Origin: DATLNM01 sp035536775
GTDB taxonomy: Bacteria; Actinomycetota; CADDZG01; WHSQ01
NCBI GenBank assembly: GCA_035536775.1
Contig: DATLNM010000009.1
Location: forward strand, 1 to 40,217
Length of the DNA stretch: 40,217 nucleotides
Direction of reading: 5' to 3'
The stretch's first letter is position 1; every line of letters begins with the position of its first letter. The position numbers and the translations under genes were made by a program. Positions 1 through 6,796 of the stretch are shown one piece after another. The notes below the pieces were generated by a model. It did not search any database. It saw only the letters and a program-made list of their open reading frames with translations, and was not told the origin of the DNA.

Positions 1-780
1 CTCGCCGGCGGAGCCGCCGGTTTCGGAGCCGTCGCGGTCGTCGGCCCAACCGGTGCGTTCGCTATCGCGGGCGTCGCCTACTTCGGTTCGGCATGGTTCG
101 CGCACCGTCTCGCATCCTCCCTCGCTCATCCCCATCCCAAGGGCACACGCTTCGTGGAGGATGCGATCGAGATCGCACGCGACCTCAGCGAAGGGCTGCG
201 TACGCTCTGGGCCGAGGCCCGCCTGCGGCTTCCCCTCGCGGGCATCTTCGTGCTGCGAACGGTAACCGTGTTCGTCGCGATCGTCGCGATCCTGTTCATC
301 AAGGATGCGTTCCCAGAAGCGGGCGAGCGCGCGGGGAGGTTGTCCTGGAGCGCGATCGTTTTGGGCGTCGCGGGAGCAGGTGCGTTCATCGGAGCCCTAT
401 CGACGCCATTCTTCCACCGGCGGCTCGACAAGCAGGCGATCATCATCCTGGGCTTCGTGGTCTCGGGAGCGGGGATCGCCGCGCTGGGCGGCGTCGAGCA
501 CATCGCTGCGATCCTCGTGCTCACCTTCGCTGCCGGGTTCGGCAATCTCTTGACGAAGGTCGCGGTCGATGCCTGCATGCAGGAGGAGCTCTCCGATGAC
601 TTCCGTGGACGCGGCTTCGCCGTTTACGACATCGTCTACAACCTCGCGAGCGTCGCTGCTGCTGCGCTCATGGTCGCGGTGCAGGCGTCGTCGTTACGAA
701 CGGTTTCCGTAGCAACGGGAGTGGCCACCCTCGCGTGCGCGGGATTCCTACGGGTCGGGTTCGCTGCCTCCGCCCGTTAG
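1..780 (+). CDS. MFS-type transporter, C-terminal part (5' truncated by the window)
   Basis: The frame is open from base 1 and stops at a TAG at 778-780, leaving 259 residues. Most of it is hydrophobic helices rich in Ala, Gly, Val and Ile, interrupted by a charged loop at about residues 50-75 and by a short basic loop, FFHRRLDKQ, of the kind that joins transmembrane helices in major facilitator permeases. The stretch DDFRGRGFAVYDIVYNLASV also recalls MFS drug or metabolite exporters. About six helices are visible, which would be the second half of a 12-helix protein. The substrate cannot be inferred. The gene converges on the methyltransferase and the two stop codons overlap by 3 nt. The start lies outside the window; an internal GTG at 154 is not a credible start because coding-like sequence continues upstream. 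Confidence 0.7.
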   Translation, partial: LAGGAAGFGAVAVVGPTGAFAIAGVAYFGSAWFAHRLASSLAHPHPKGTRFVEDAIEIARDLSEGLRTLWAEARLRLPLAGIFVLRTVTVFVAIVAILFIKDAFPEAGERAGRLSWSAIVLGVAGAGAFIGALSTPFFHRRLDKQAIIILGFVVSGAGIAALGGVEHIAAILVLTFAAGFGNLLTKVAVDACMQEELSDDFRGRGFAVYDIVYNLASVAAAALMVAVQASSLRTVSVATGVATLACAGFLRVGFAASAR

Positions 781-1508
781 GGCTTACGCGCCCAAAGCAG
801 AAGCTCGGGAAGCTCGATCGAGGGAGGACGGCGCCCGAAATCTCCGGGTTCGACGCCCCACACGGCCTCCGGTAGGAGCCCAACCCCGAGGGCCAACAGC
901 CTGAGCTCCCGCGGCGTGAACACGCCCGTCCACAGGTCGACGTCGGCCTCGTCACCGGACTCGGTCTTGATGGTCGTTCGCTCGTGGACGATGCCTTCGT
1001 CGATTTCGAGGTGGGCGCCGCGCGGATGGGCCGCTTCGAAGTAGGCGTTGAACGCCGTGGTGGCGAGGCGGCCGCCGGACCTCAGCGCCTCCGTCATCCG
1101 CCGTAGCACTAAACCGTCGTCCCCTCCCATCAGTCCGAACGCGCCCTGACAGATCGAGATCACTGCATCGAACTCATCGTCGAACGGCATCGCGCGGGCG
1201 TCCACTTCGAAAAGAGCAAGAGGTACCCCGGCAGAGCGTGCCTCCTCCGCGCCGAGGTCGAGCAGTCGACGAGAGACATCGATGCCCGTAACTGCGAGAC
1301 CTGCCTGAGCCAGCGGGATGGCATGCCGGCATGGCCCACACCCGACGTCGAGGACGCGGGCTCCCCGTGGGAGATCCAACAGCTCCAGCAGGAAGGCCAC
1401 CTCCTGCGCGGTTCCCTTCGTGAAGCTGTAGCGGAGATACGACGACCCGAGCGCATCTCCGACCGACGCGAAATACGCGTCGCCCGGGTGGGGGCGAGGC
1501 TCGTTCAC
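777..1508 (-). CDS. class I SAM-dependent methyltransferase
   Basis: A 243-residue protein with a Rossmann-type methyltransferase core. The SAM-binding motif I is VLDVGCGPCRHA (about residues 52-63), followed by an acidic strand end (GIDVS), a motif II-like LFEVDARAMPF and a motif IV-like FDAVISICQGAFG. This is the layout of the Methyltransf_11/25 families, which methylate small molecules, lipids or quinone-like compounds; the substrate is unknown. A GTG start at 1508 was chosen because it lies 25 nt after the stop of the upstream cca gene. The frame stays open upstream to 1667, but that part overlaps the end of cca and is low-complexity, Arg-rich sequence. It is probably the last gene of a pilT-cca-methyltransferase run. 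Confidence 0.75.
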   Translation of the reverse strand: MNEPRPHPGDAYFASVGDALGSSYLRYSFTKGTAQEVAFLLELLDLPRGARVLDVGCGPCRHAIPLAQAGLAVTGIDVSRRLLDLGAEEARSAGVPLALFEVDARAMPFDDEFDAVISICQGAFGLMGGDDGLVLRRMTEALRSGGRLATTAFNAYFEAAHPRGAHLEIDEGIVHERTTIKTESGDEADVDLWTGVFTPRELRLLALGVGLLPEAVWGVEPGDFGRRPPSIELPELLLWARKP

Positions 1509-1533
1509 TCGTGATCCGGCTCGACGCGTTTCC

Positions 1534-2973
1534 TCACTTTTTCCCTCCGGGATCGTCGAGACGACCCCTCGGCTTGGGAGGAACCTTGGTACCGGCGACC
1601 TCGATGCCGTTCTCGCTCGCCCACGCGGCGAGCGATGCGTACGCGTCATCCGGGTCAAGTGGCCCACGCTCGAGGCGTTCCTCGAGCAGGAACGCGGCGG
1701 CGCGTCCGACGATAGGCCCCGGAGGGATACCGAGGAACGCCATCACTTGCGCGCCGTCGAGATCCGGGCGGATGCGATCGAGCTCCTCCTGCTCGGCCAG
1801 CTCCGCGATGCGCGCGTCCAGATCGTCCATCCGCTCCGCCAGGCGGGCAGCTTTGGCTCGGTTGCGAGTCGTGCAATCGGCGCGCACAAGCCTGTTCAGC
1901 GGCTCCAACAAGGACCCCGCGTCGCGGACGTAACGACGGACGGCCGAGTCCGTCCATCCAAGCCTGTATGTATGGAAACGGTGGTGCAGCCGGATGATCT
2001 CACTCACCCCGTGAACGACATCGTTGGGGAACCGCAGCTCACGCAGGCGCGCGGCAGCCATGTCGGCACCGACGACCTCGTGGTGATGGAAGGTCACGCC
2101 AGTCTCGTCGATGCGGCGCGTCTTGGGTTTGCCGATGTCATGCAACAGCGCCGCCAGCCGCACGATGAGGTCCGGCTCCGTTCGTTCAACGACGGCAAGG
2201 GTGTGGTGGAAAACATCTTTGTGACGCTGGATGGGATCTTGTTCGAGCTTCAGAGCCGGCAGCTCCGGCAAGAACAGCTGTGTGAGACCACAGTCCGTGG
2301 CCAGCTCGAGAGCGCGCGCGGGCGCGAGGCCCATGATGAGCTTCGATAGCTCGTCTCGGATGCGTTCGTTCGAGACCGTCGCCAGCTCGCTCGCCATCGC
2401 TGTGATGGCCGCCAGCGTGTCGGCGTGGATCCCGAAGTCGAGCTGAGAGGCAAACCGAAATGCTCGCAACATCCGCAAGGGGTCGTCCGAGAACGAGATC
2501 TTGGGATCTACCGGCGTACGAAGGACTCGCGCCCGCAGATCCTCGACCCCACCGAAAGGATCGATCGCCTCCTTCCCGGGAAGGCGGATCGCCATGGCGT
2601 TGATGGTGAAGTCACGTCGTGACAGATCCGTCACGACATCGTCGGAGAACGACACCTCGGGATGCCTCGAGGCTGGTTGATAGCGCTCGGTCCGAAACGT
2701 CGTGATCTCGAACCTGGTGCCTTCGATCGCGGCACCGATCGTCCCGAACTCCTTACCCTGCTCCCACACCGCGGAGGCGACGGGCGAGACGATCTCGAGG
2801 ATCACATCGGGCGTCGCATCGGTGCTCAGGTCGACATCTTCCACGGGGCGCTTGATGAGCGAGTCGCGCACGGGACCGCCCACGAGATAGAGCTCATGGC
2901 CCCGCGACGCGAAGGACGACGCGAGCTTCATCACGGGAGAGCGCGGCTCGAAGAGCTCCGCTATGGATGCCAC
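1534..2973 (-). CDS. cca: CCA tRNA nucleotidyltransferase with HD domain
   Basis: A 479-residue class II nucleotidyltransferase that adds or repairs the 3'-CCA end of tRNAs from CTP and ATP. The head has the GG-x-VR motif (residues 32-36) and the catalytic DVD carboxylates (D46, D48); RRDFTINA (119-126) and DPLRMLRAFRF (164-174) form the nucleotide-selecting neck. A C-terminal HD phosphohydrolase domain follows, with HD at 278-279 (LLHDIGKPKT). Length and domain order match actinobacterial PcnA/Cca, such as Rv3907c, which occupies the same place relative to the origin. The start is GTG at 2973, 13 nt after the pilT stop. No ribosome-binding site is seen, but TAGTGT lies exactly 6 nt upstream, so the message may be leaderless. 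It is needed here because the tRNA-Ile in this window does not encode its CCA end. Confidence 0.95.
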   Translation of the reverse strand: MASIAELFEPRSPVMKLASSFASRGHELYLVGGPVRDSLIKRPVEDVDLSTDATPDVILEIVSPVASAVWEQGKEFGTIGAAIEGTRFEITTFRTERYQPASRHPEVSFSDDVVTDLSRRDFTINAMAIRLPGKEAIDPFGGVEDLRARVLRTPVDPKISFSDDPLRMLRAFRFASQLDFGIHADTLAAITAMASELATVSNERIRDELSKLIMGLAPARALELATDCGLTQLFLPELPALKLEQDPIQRHKDVFHHTLAVVERTEPDLIVRLAALLHDIGKPKTRRIDETGVTFHHHEVVGADMAAARLRELRFPNDVVHGVSEIIRLHHRFHTYRLGWTDSAVRRYVRDAGSLLEPLNRLVRADCTTRNRAKAARLAERMDDLDARIAELAEQEELDRIRPDLDGAQVMAFLGIPPGPIVGRAAAFLLEERLERGPLDPDDAYASLAAWASENGIEVAGTKVPPKPRGRLDDPGGKK

Positions 2974-2979
2974 AAGGTC

Positions 2980-2985
2980 ACACTA
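2980..2985 (-). promoter_or_regulatory. -10-like TAGTGT, possible leaderless promoter of cca
   Basis: On the minus strand TAGTGT (TANNNT type) is followed by six bases, GACCTT, and then the GTG start of cca. Transcription would begin at or next to the G of GTG. There is no Shine-Dalgarno sequence. No clear -35 hexamer is visible. Confidence 0.4.
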
Positions 2986-2986
2986 C

Positions 2987-4069
2987 TCAGGAGACCGGCT
3001 GAAGCCCTTCTTGTCGCAGGGCGATCGTGAAGTCGTGGGGGTTGGTCGCTGCGTTCATGGCGTCCTCGAGCGTGATCGCCTCCGCGCGGTAGAGCGCGAG
3101 CAAGGCTTGGTCGAAGGTCTGCATCCCGTAGAAGGACGACTCCTGAACGATGTCGATGATCATGTGGGTCTGATCGGCGTTGAGGATGAGGTCGTGGATG
3201 CGCCCGTTCATGACGAGAACCTCCACCGCCGGGATGCGGCCTCGGCCATCCTTCCTCGGAAGGAGGCGCTGCGAGATGATCCCCTTGAGGGACGCCGCGA
3301 GCGAGACTCGGATCTGCTTCTGTTGGTGCGGGGGGAAGAAATCGATGATGCGGTTGACCGTTTCGGAGACGTCGGTCGTGTGCAACGTCGAGACCACGAA
3401 GTGCCCGGTCTCTGCTGCCTGTAGTGCAGCCTTGACCGTTTCGGCGTCTCGGATCTCTCCGAGGAAGATGACGTCAGGGTCCTGCCGCATAGCAGCGCGC
3501 AGGGCGATCGCGAAGTCAGTCGTGTCCTGACCGATCTCACGCTGGTTGACGATCGCCATCCGGTCGTTGTGCAGGATCTCGATGGGATCCTCGATCGTCA
3601 AGATGTGACACGCGCGGGTCGCATTGATGTGATTGATGATTGCGCCCGTCGTGGTCGTCTTGCCCGACGATGTCGGGCCGGTTACCAAGAGAAGTCCACG
3701 GTGCTCATCGGCGAGCGTCCGCACCACGGGAGGCAGGCCGAGGGTCTCGAATGCGGGACTGCCCGGCAACACACGGCGGGCGACTAGCCCGACGCTGCCG
3801 CGCTGGCGGAAAACGTTGACACGGAATCGACCCAGACCGCGCTCCGAATAGGCGAAGTCGATCTCGCCCTTCTCCTTGAAGTGCCGCGCCTGCTCGTCGT
3901 TCATGAGGTCGAGGGCGGCGCGCTCGCAATCGGCCTCGCCCAGCGGAGGGAACTCGGTGCGCGCCAAGTGCCCCGAGATCCGGATGTAGGGAGGACTGCC
4001 GGCCTTCACGTGAAGGTCGGATCCCTTCTTGTCGACTATGAGTTTCAGGTACTCGTGGATCTGGGCCAC
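2987..4069 (-). CDS. pilT: PilT-family twitching motility ATPase
   Basis: A 360-residue secretion-superfamily hexameric ATPase. An N-terminal PAS-like domain (about 1-110) is followed by the RecA core with Walker A GPTSSGKT (131-138), the Asp box around ILTIEDPIE (156-164), Walker B DPDVIFLGEIRD (197-208) and the His box TGHFVVSTLHTT (221-232). PilT depolymerises type IV pili from the cytoplasmic face. It is full length and has every catalytic motif. The GTG start at 4069 gives the canonical N-terminus MAQIHEYL; a weak purine-rich GGGAAC lies upstream. No pilin, pilB, pilC or pilM gene is in the window, so the pilus machinery, if present, lies elsewhere. It sits where M. tuberculosis has the Nudix gene Rv3908. 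Confidence 0.93.
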   Translation of the reverse strand: MAQIHEYLKLIVDKKGSDLHVKAGSPPYIRISGHLARTEFPPLGEADCERAALDLMNDEQARHFKEKGEIDFAYSERGLGRFRVNVFRQRGSVGLVARRVLPGSPAFETLGLPPVVRTLADEHRGLLLVTGPTSSGKTTTTGAIINHINATRACHILTIEDPIEILHNDRMAIVNQREIGQDTTDFAIALRAAMRQDPDVIFLGEIRDAETVKAALQAAETGHFVVSTLHTTDVSETVNRIIDFFPPHQQKQIRVSLAASLKGIISQRLLPRKDGRGRIPAVEVLVMNGRIHDLILNADQTHMIIDIVQESSFYGMQTFDQALLALYRAEAITLEDAMNAATNPHDFTIALRQEGLQPVS

Positions 4070-4117
4070 ATCGTTCCCGTCGTCGTAGGGGCGGCTCAGT
4101 AAGGTGTGTCGGCACCC

Positions 4118-4144
4118 GAGACCCCGCGCTTGAAAGTGGGTCTC
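4118..4144. repeat. inverted repeat in the pilT / KGG-protein divergent spacer
   Basis: GAGACCC (4118-4124) and GGGTCTC (4138-4144) form a perfect 7-bp stem with a 13-nt loop. Further short inverted repeats follow in the same spacer: GGGCT/AGCCC at 4146-4169, ACCCC-T-GGGGT at 4173-4183 and CCTC/GAGG at 4198-4213. The spacer (4070-4231) must hold both divergent promoters; no convincing -35/-10 pair could be picked. The repeats may be operators or leader hairpins. Confidence 0.45.
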
Positions 4145-4231
4145 AGGGCTCCCTCGCTGTTTTCAGCCCGGACCCCTGGGGTAAGGCCTTCCCAAGATAC
4201 CTCTAGCTAGTGAGGTCCCCAGGAGGCAGAC

Positions 4232-4486
4232 ATGGAAGAAGCTCCCAGAGCCAACGTCCAGGAACACAACGGGGCCAACCCCGCCACCGCGATCGACAAC
4301 GGCCCGTCGAAGATGTCGCGCGCCGAAGCCGGACGTAAGGGGGGGCGTACGACCAAGCAGCGCTACGGCGACGAGCACTTCGGCCGTATCGGCAAGATCG
4401 GCGGCAAGAAGGGTGGAGAAACCACCAAGCAGCGCTACGGGTCGGAGTTCTACCAGAAGATCGGGAGGCTCGGCGGCTCGAAGTAG
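4232..4486 (+). CDS. small KGG-repeat, general-stress-like protein
   Basis: An 84-residue basic, Gly/Lys-rich protein. The first 33 residues are unstructured and acidic to polar. The rest is two near-identical copies of a roughly 22-residue unit built on KGGxTTKQRYG followed by an aromatic- and Ile-containing half (DEHFGRIG; SEFYQKIG), ending in GGSK. This resembles the KGG/YciG-type stress-induced repeat family, found in small cytoplasmic or DNA-associated proteins of poorly known function. The start is secure: ATG at 4232 follows AGGAGG at 4221-4226. It is a single gene with hairpin-rich spacers on both sides. Its location between cca and the DUF6049-murJ unit is not part of the mycobacterial order. 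Confidence 0.8.
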   Translation: MEEAPRANVQEHNGANPATAIDNGPSKMSRAEAGRKGGRTTKQRYGDEHFGRIGKIGGKKGGETTKQRYGSEFYQKIGRLGGSK

Positions 4487-4556
4487 CGGGCCCGGAGTGA
4501 CCTCCCTCAGATAGGGAACGACCCAGGCCCGATAACTCATCACCCCCTTTTTTGCC

Positions 4557-4587
4557 GGCGGAGAACGATGCCTGCGGCATCGCCGCC
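4557..4587. repeat. hairpin in the KGG protein / DUF6049 spacer
   Basis: A perfect stem GATGCC-TGC-GGCATC (4567-4581) is extended by GGCGG/CCGCC arms (4557-4561 and 4583-4587) with an asymmetric bulge. It follows a T6 run (4548-4553) rather than preceding one, so it is not an ordinary plus-strand intrinsic terminator. A weaker CGGGCC/GGCCCG stem lies just after the KGG stop codon, about 20 nt before the T6 run. Confidence 0.4.
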
Positions 4588-4612
4588 TCGGGGGGACGTT
4601 CCGGCAAGCCGT

Positions 4613-4639
4613 CACTACCCCCCCGGACCCCCCTATCCT
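4613..4639 (+). promoter_or_regulatory. C-run element and TATCCT -10, leaderless promoter of DUF6049-murJ
   Basis: The element reads CACTA, then seven C, GGA, then six C (4613-4633), with the two A-plus-C-run halves 10 bp apart, followed at once by TATCCT (4634-4639). Six bases separate TATCCT from the ATG at 4646 and there is no ribosome-binding site, the geometry of a leaderless actinobacterial promoter. A nearly identical element precedes cwlM at 12781. Confidence 0.55.
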
Positions 4640-4645
4640 GACCCC

Positions 4646-6796
4646 ATGCGCACCCTCGCGCGGCGGGTTGCCGCCTGCCTCATCGTCTTTTCCGTACTCG
4701 TCCCGGCTGCGCCCTCGCGCGCTCAGACCGTCGAGTCCCCCTACTCGGTGAGGCTGGTAGCTCAGCCGCTATGGCATGAACGCGACGCTGACCTCGATCT
4801 GCGGCTCGAGGTCGGTAACGCATCGGCCGAAACCCTGGAGGGGTTCAGACTCTCCTTCGCTGCGTTCGATCGGGTCCAGAGCCGCTCCGAGCTCGCCCAG
4901 AGCCTGACCATCGACCCCGGGTCACAGTTCGCTCCTAGCTCATACACACGCGACTTCGAGATTCCGCTTCCTCCCGGAGGCACCCGCATCGTCGAGATCG
5001 ACGATCCGGTCGCAACCCTCGTGACACTTGGTGGAGCCACCGAGTCCGGCGTGTACCCGCTGGCGGTCACACTCCTGGGGCCTGCCAGCACCGAGGCTCT
5101 GGCCACGATGACGACGCAGATCATCTATTACCCCGATGTCCCCGAGACCCGCCTCAATATCGTCACCGTCCTTCCGCTGACGGACATCCCATCGCGGGCA
5201 CCCGACGGGACATTCACAGCTCCTGTCGGAGTTGACACGATCCCGATCGAGTCGGCCTTGGCCGATACCGGTTGGCTCACTTCCACGCTTAGCGCGCTTC
5301 GAAAGCGCGTGCCGCGCGGCTTCCATCTCGCGCTCGCTCCGACACCCCTGTTGATCGCAGAGCTCGACGACCTTGCGGACGGCTACCGACGCCGTGTCGG
5401 AAACGATGTCGCTCAAGTGGTCGATGGCGCTGCGGTTCCGACGGCAGCAGCGCAAGCGCTCGACGACATCCGCCGGATAATCCACGGACCGAATGTCCAA
5501 GCGATCCTCGCGCCCTACTCATGGCCCGACCTCCCGGCACTCAGCAGTGGGAAGTTGGAGGTTCTCTCACAGCAGCTCACTCATGCCGAGCGTGCCCTCG
5601 CGACGTTGGGCGCGAAGTTCACGCGTCGCTGGATCCTTCCACCCGCCGGACGCCTTGACCAAACGACATTGGGCCGGATGCGCGATATCCAGCTCGACCT
5701 AGCGACACGTTCGTTCTTCAGCGACGGCTCACTGCAGCCACCTCCCGACCCCACCACCGGATGTCCTGAAGGATCGCCGAGCCTCACGTGTCCGATCGTG
5801 TCCGACACCCCCGATGGTCGCGTCGCGGGCTATCTCGCCGATCCGGTGCTGCAGGAACGACTCGGCGCGATCGCCATACCAGGCGACGATCGGCTCGACC
5901 TGCAGCGCTTCCTGGCGGAGACGGCGATGATCCGAGAAGAGCTTCCCGGACGCGCCGAACGTGTCATACAGGTCACGATCCCTCCCGACCTTCACGGCGC
6001 GCCCAGGCTGGTCGGGAGTCTCTTCAAGGGCCTCGCCACCGCCCCGTGGCTAGCGTCGCAGACCCCGAACGAAGGCCTTCATCTGGGTGCGGAGCTCATG
6101 CCGAGGGAGCTCGTGGACGAGCTTCGCCCCGCTGTGACCGACCCCGGGGAAAGCTATTTCGCAGCTATCGAGGAGGCCGGGGAGTTGGTCGAGAGCTTCG
6201 GGACCATCGGTCCTCCCGAAGACCTCTTGTCACGGCTACGTGACAACATCCTCGTCGCCTACAGCCGCACGTGGTGGACGACGCCAGACCTGCAGGACTC
6301 GGGACTCTCTTACGCGTCGGAGTCAGCCGGTGAAGCCGAGGAGCATCTGGACAAGATCAGAGTGCTGGGCGCGCCGGAGATCACGATGACGTCACGAGAA
6401 GGCGACATCCAGCTGTTCGTTACGAACGACAACAGCTTCCCCGTGACCGTCGCGATCAGAGTGACGTCACTGAACCTCGACATCGAGGAGGGCGGCGTGA
6501 TTCAGGACGAGTTCGCTCCCGGCAAGACGACGCCCCTACTGCTGAGGGCCACCGCGCAGACAAGTGGGCTTTTTCCTGTAGAAGTCGTGGTGGAGACACC
6601 CGTCGAGGGCCGCGTCATCTTCGGACCCGAAGACATCTCCGTACGCTCGACCGAGCTCAATCAAGTTGCTCTTGGGATCACCCTCGGCGCGTTCGGATTC
6701 CTGGTCCTCTACTACGCCCTCCGGGCGTTCCGTCGCAGAGATCACCAGGGTAGCGGCGGCGATCCGGCAGAGGAGATGGGGGCCACCGCCGCGTGA
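4646..6796 (+). CDS. DUF6049 family secreted/membrane-anchored protein (Rv3909-like)
   Basis: A 716-residue protein with an N-terminal signal peptide (RR near residue 6, hydrophobic VAACLIVFSVLVPAA, probable cleavage after SRAQ), a large extracytoplasmic region, and one C-terminal transmembrane helix (about 672-692) followed by a short RRR-containing cytoplasmic tail. Proteins of this size and topology directly before murJ are characteristic of Actinomycetota (Rv3909 in M. tuberculosis); their biochemical role is not established, but their fixed position suggests a part in envelope assembly. The frame is open from an ATG at 4568, but that start would put 26 Pro-rich residues ahead of the signal peptide. 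ATG 4646, with its leaderless promoter, is preferred. The stop overlaps the murJ start by 4 nt (GTGA), so the two are translationally coupled. Confidence 0.85.
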   Translation: MRTLARRVAACLIVFSVLVPAAPSRAQTVESPYSVRLVAQPLWHERDADLDLRLEVGNASAETLEGFRLSFAAFDRVQSRSELAQSLTIDPGSQFAPSSYTRDFEIPLPPGGTRIVEIDDPVATLVTLGGATESGVYPLAVTLLGPASTEALATMTTQIIYYPDVPETRLNIVTVLPLTDIPSRAPDGTFTAPVGVDTIPIESALADTGWLTSTLSALRKRVPRGFHLALAPTPLLIAELDDLADGYRRRVGNDVAQVVDGAAVPTAAAQALDDIRRIIHGPNVQAILAPYSWPDLPALSSGKLEVLSQQLTHAERALATLGAKFTRRWILPPAGRLDQTTLGRMRDIQLDLATRSFFSDGSLQPPPDPTTGCPEGSPSLTCPIVSDTPDGRVAGYLADPVLQERLGAIAIPGDDRLDLQRFLAETAMIREELPGRAERVIQVTIPPDLHGAPRLVGSLFKGLATAPWLASQTPNEGLHLGAELMPRELVDELRPAVTDPGESYFAAIEEAGELVESFGTIGPPEDLLSRLRDNILVAYSRTWWTTPDLQDSGLSYASESAGEAEEHLDKIRVLGAPEITMTSREGDIQLFVTNDNSFPVTVAIRVTSLNLDIEEGGVIQDEFAPGKTTPLLLRATAQTSGLFPVEVVVETPVEGRVIFGPEDISVRSTELNQVALGITLGAFGFLVLYYALRAFRRRDHQGSGGDPAEEMGATAA

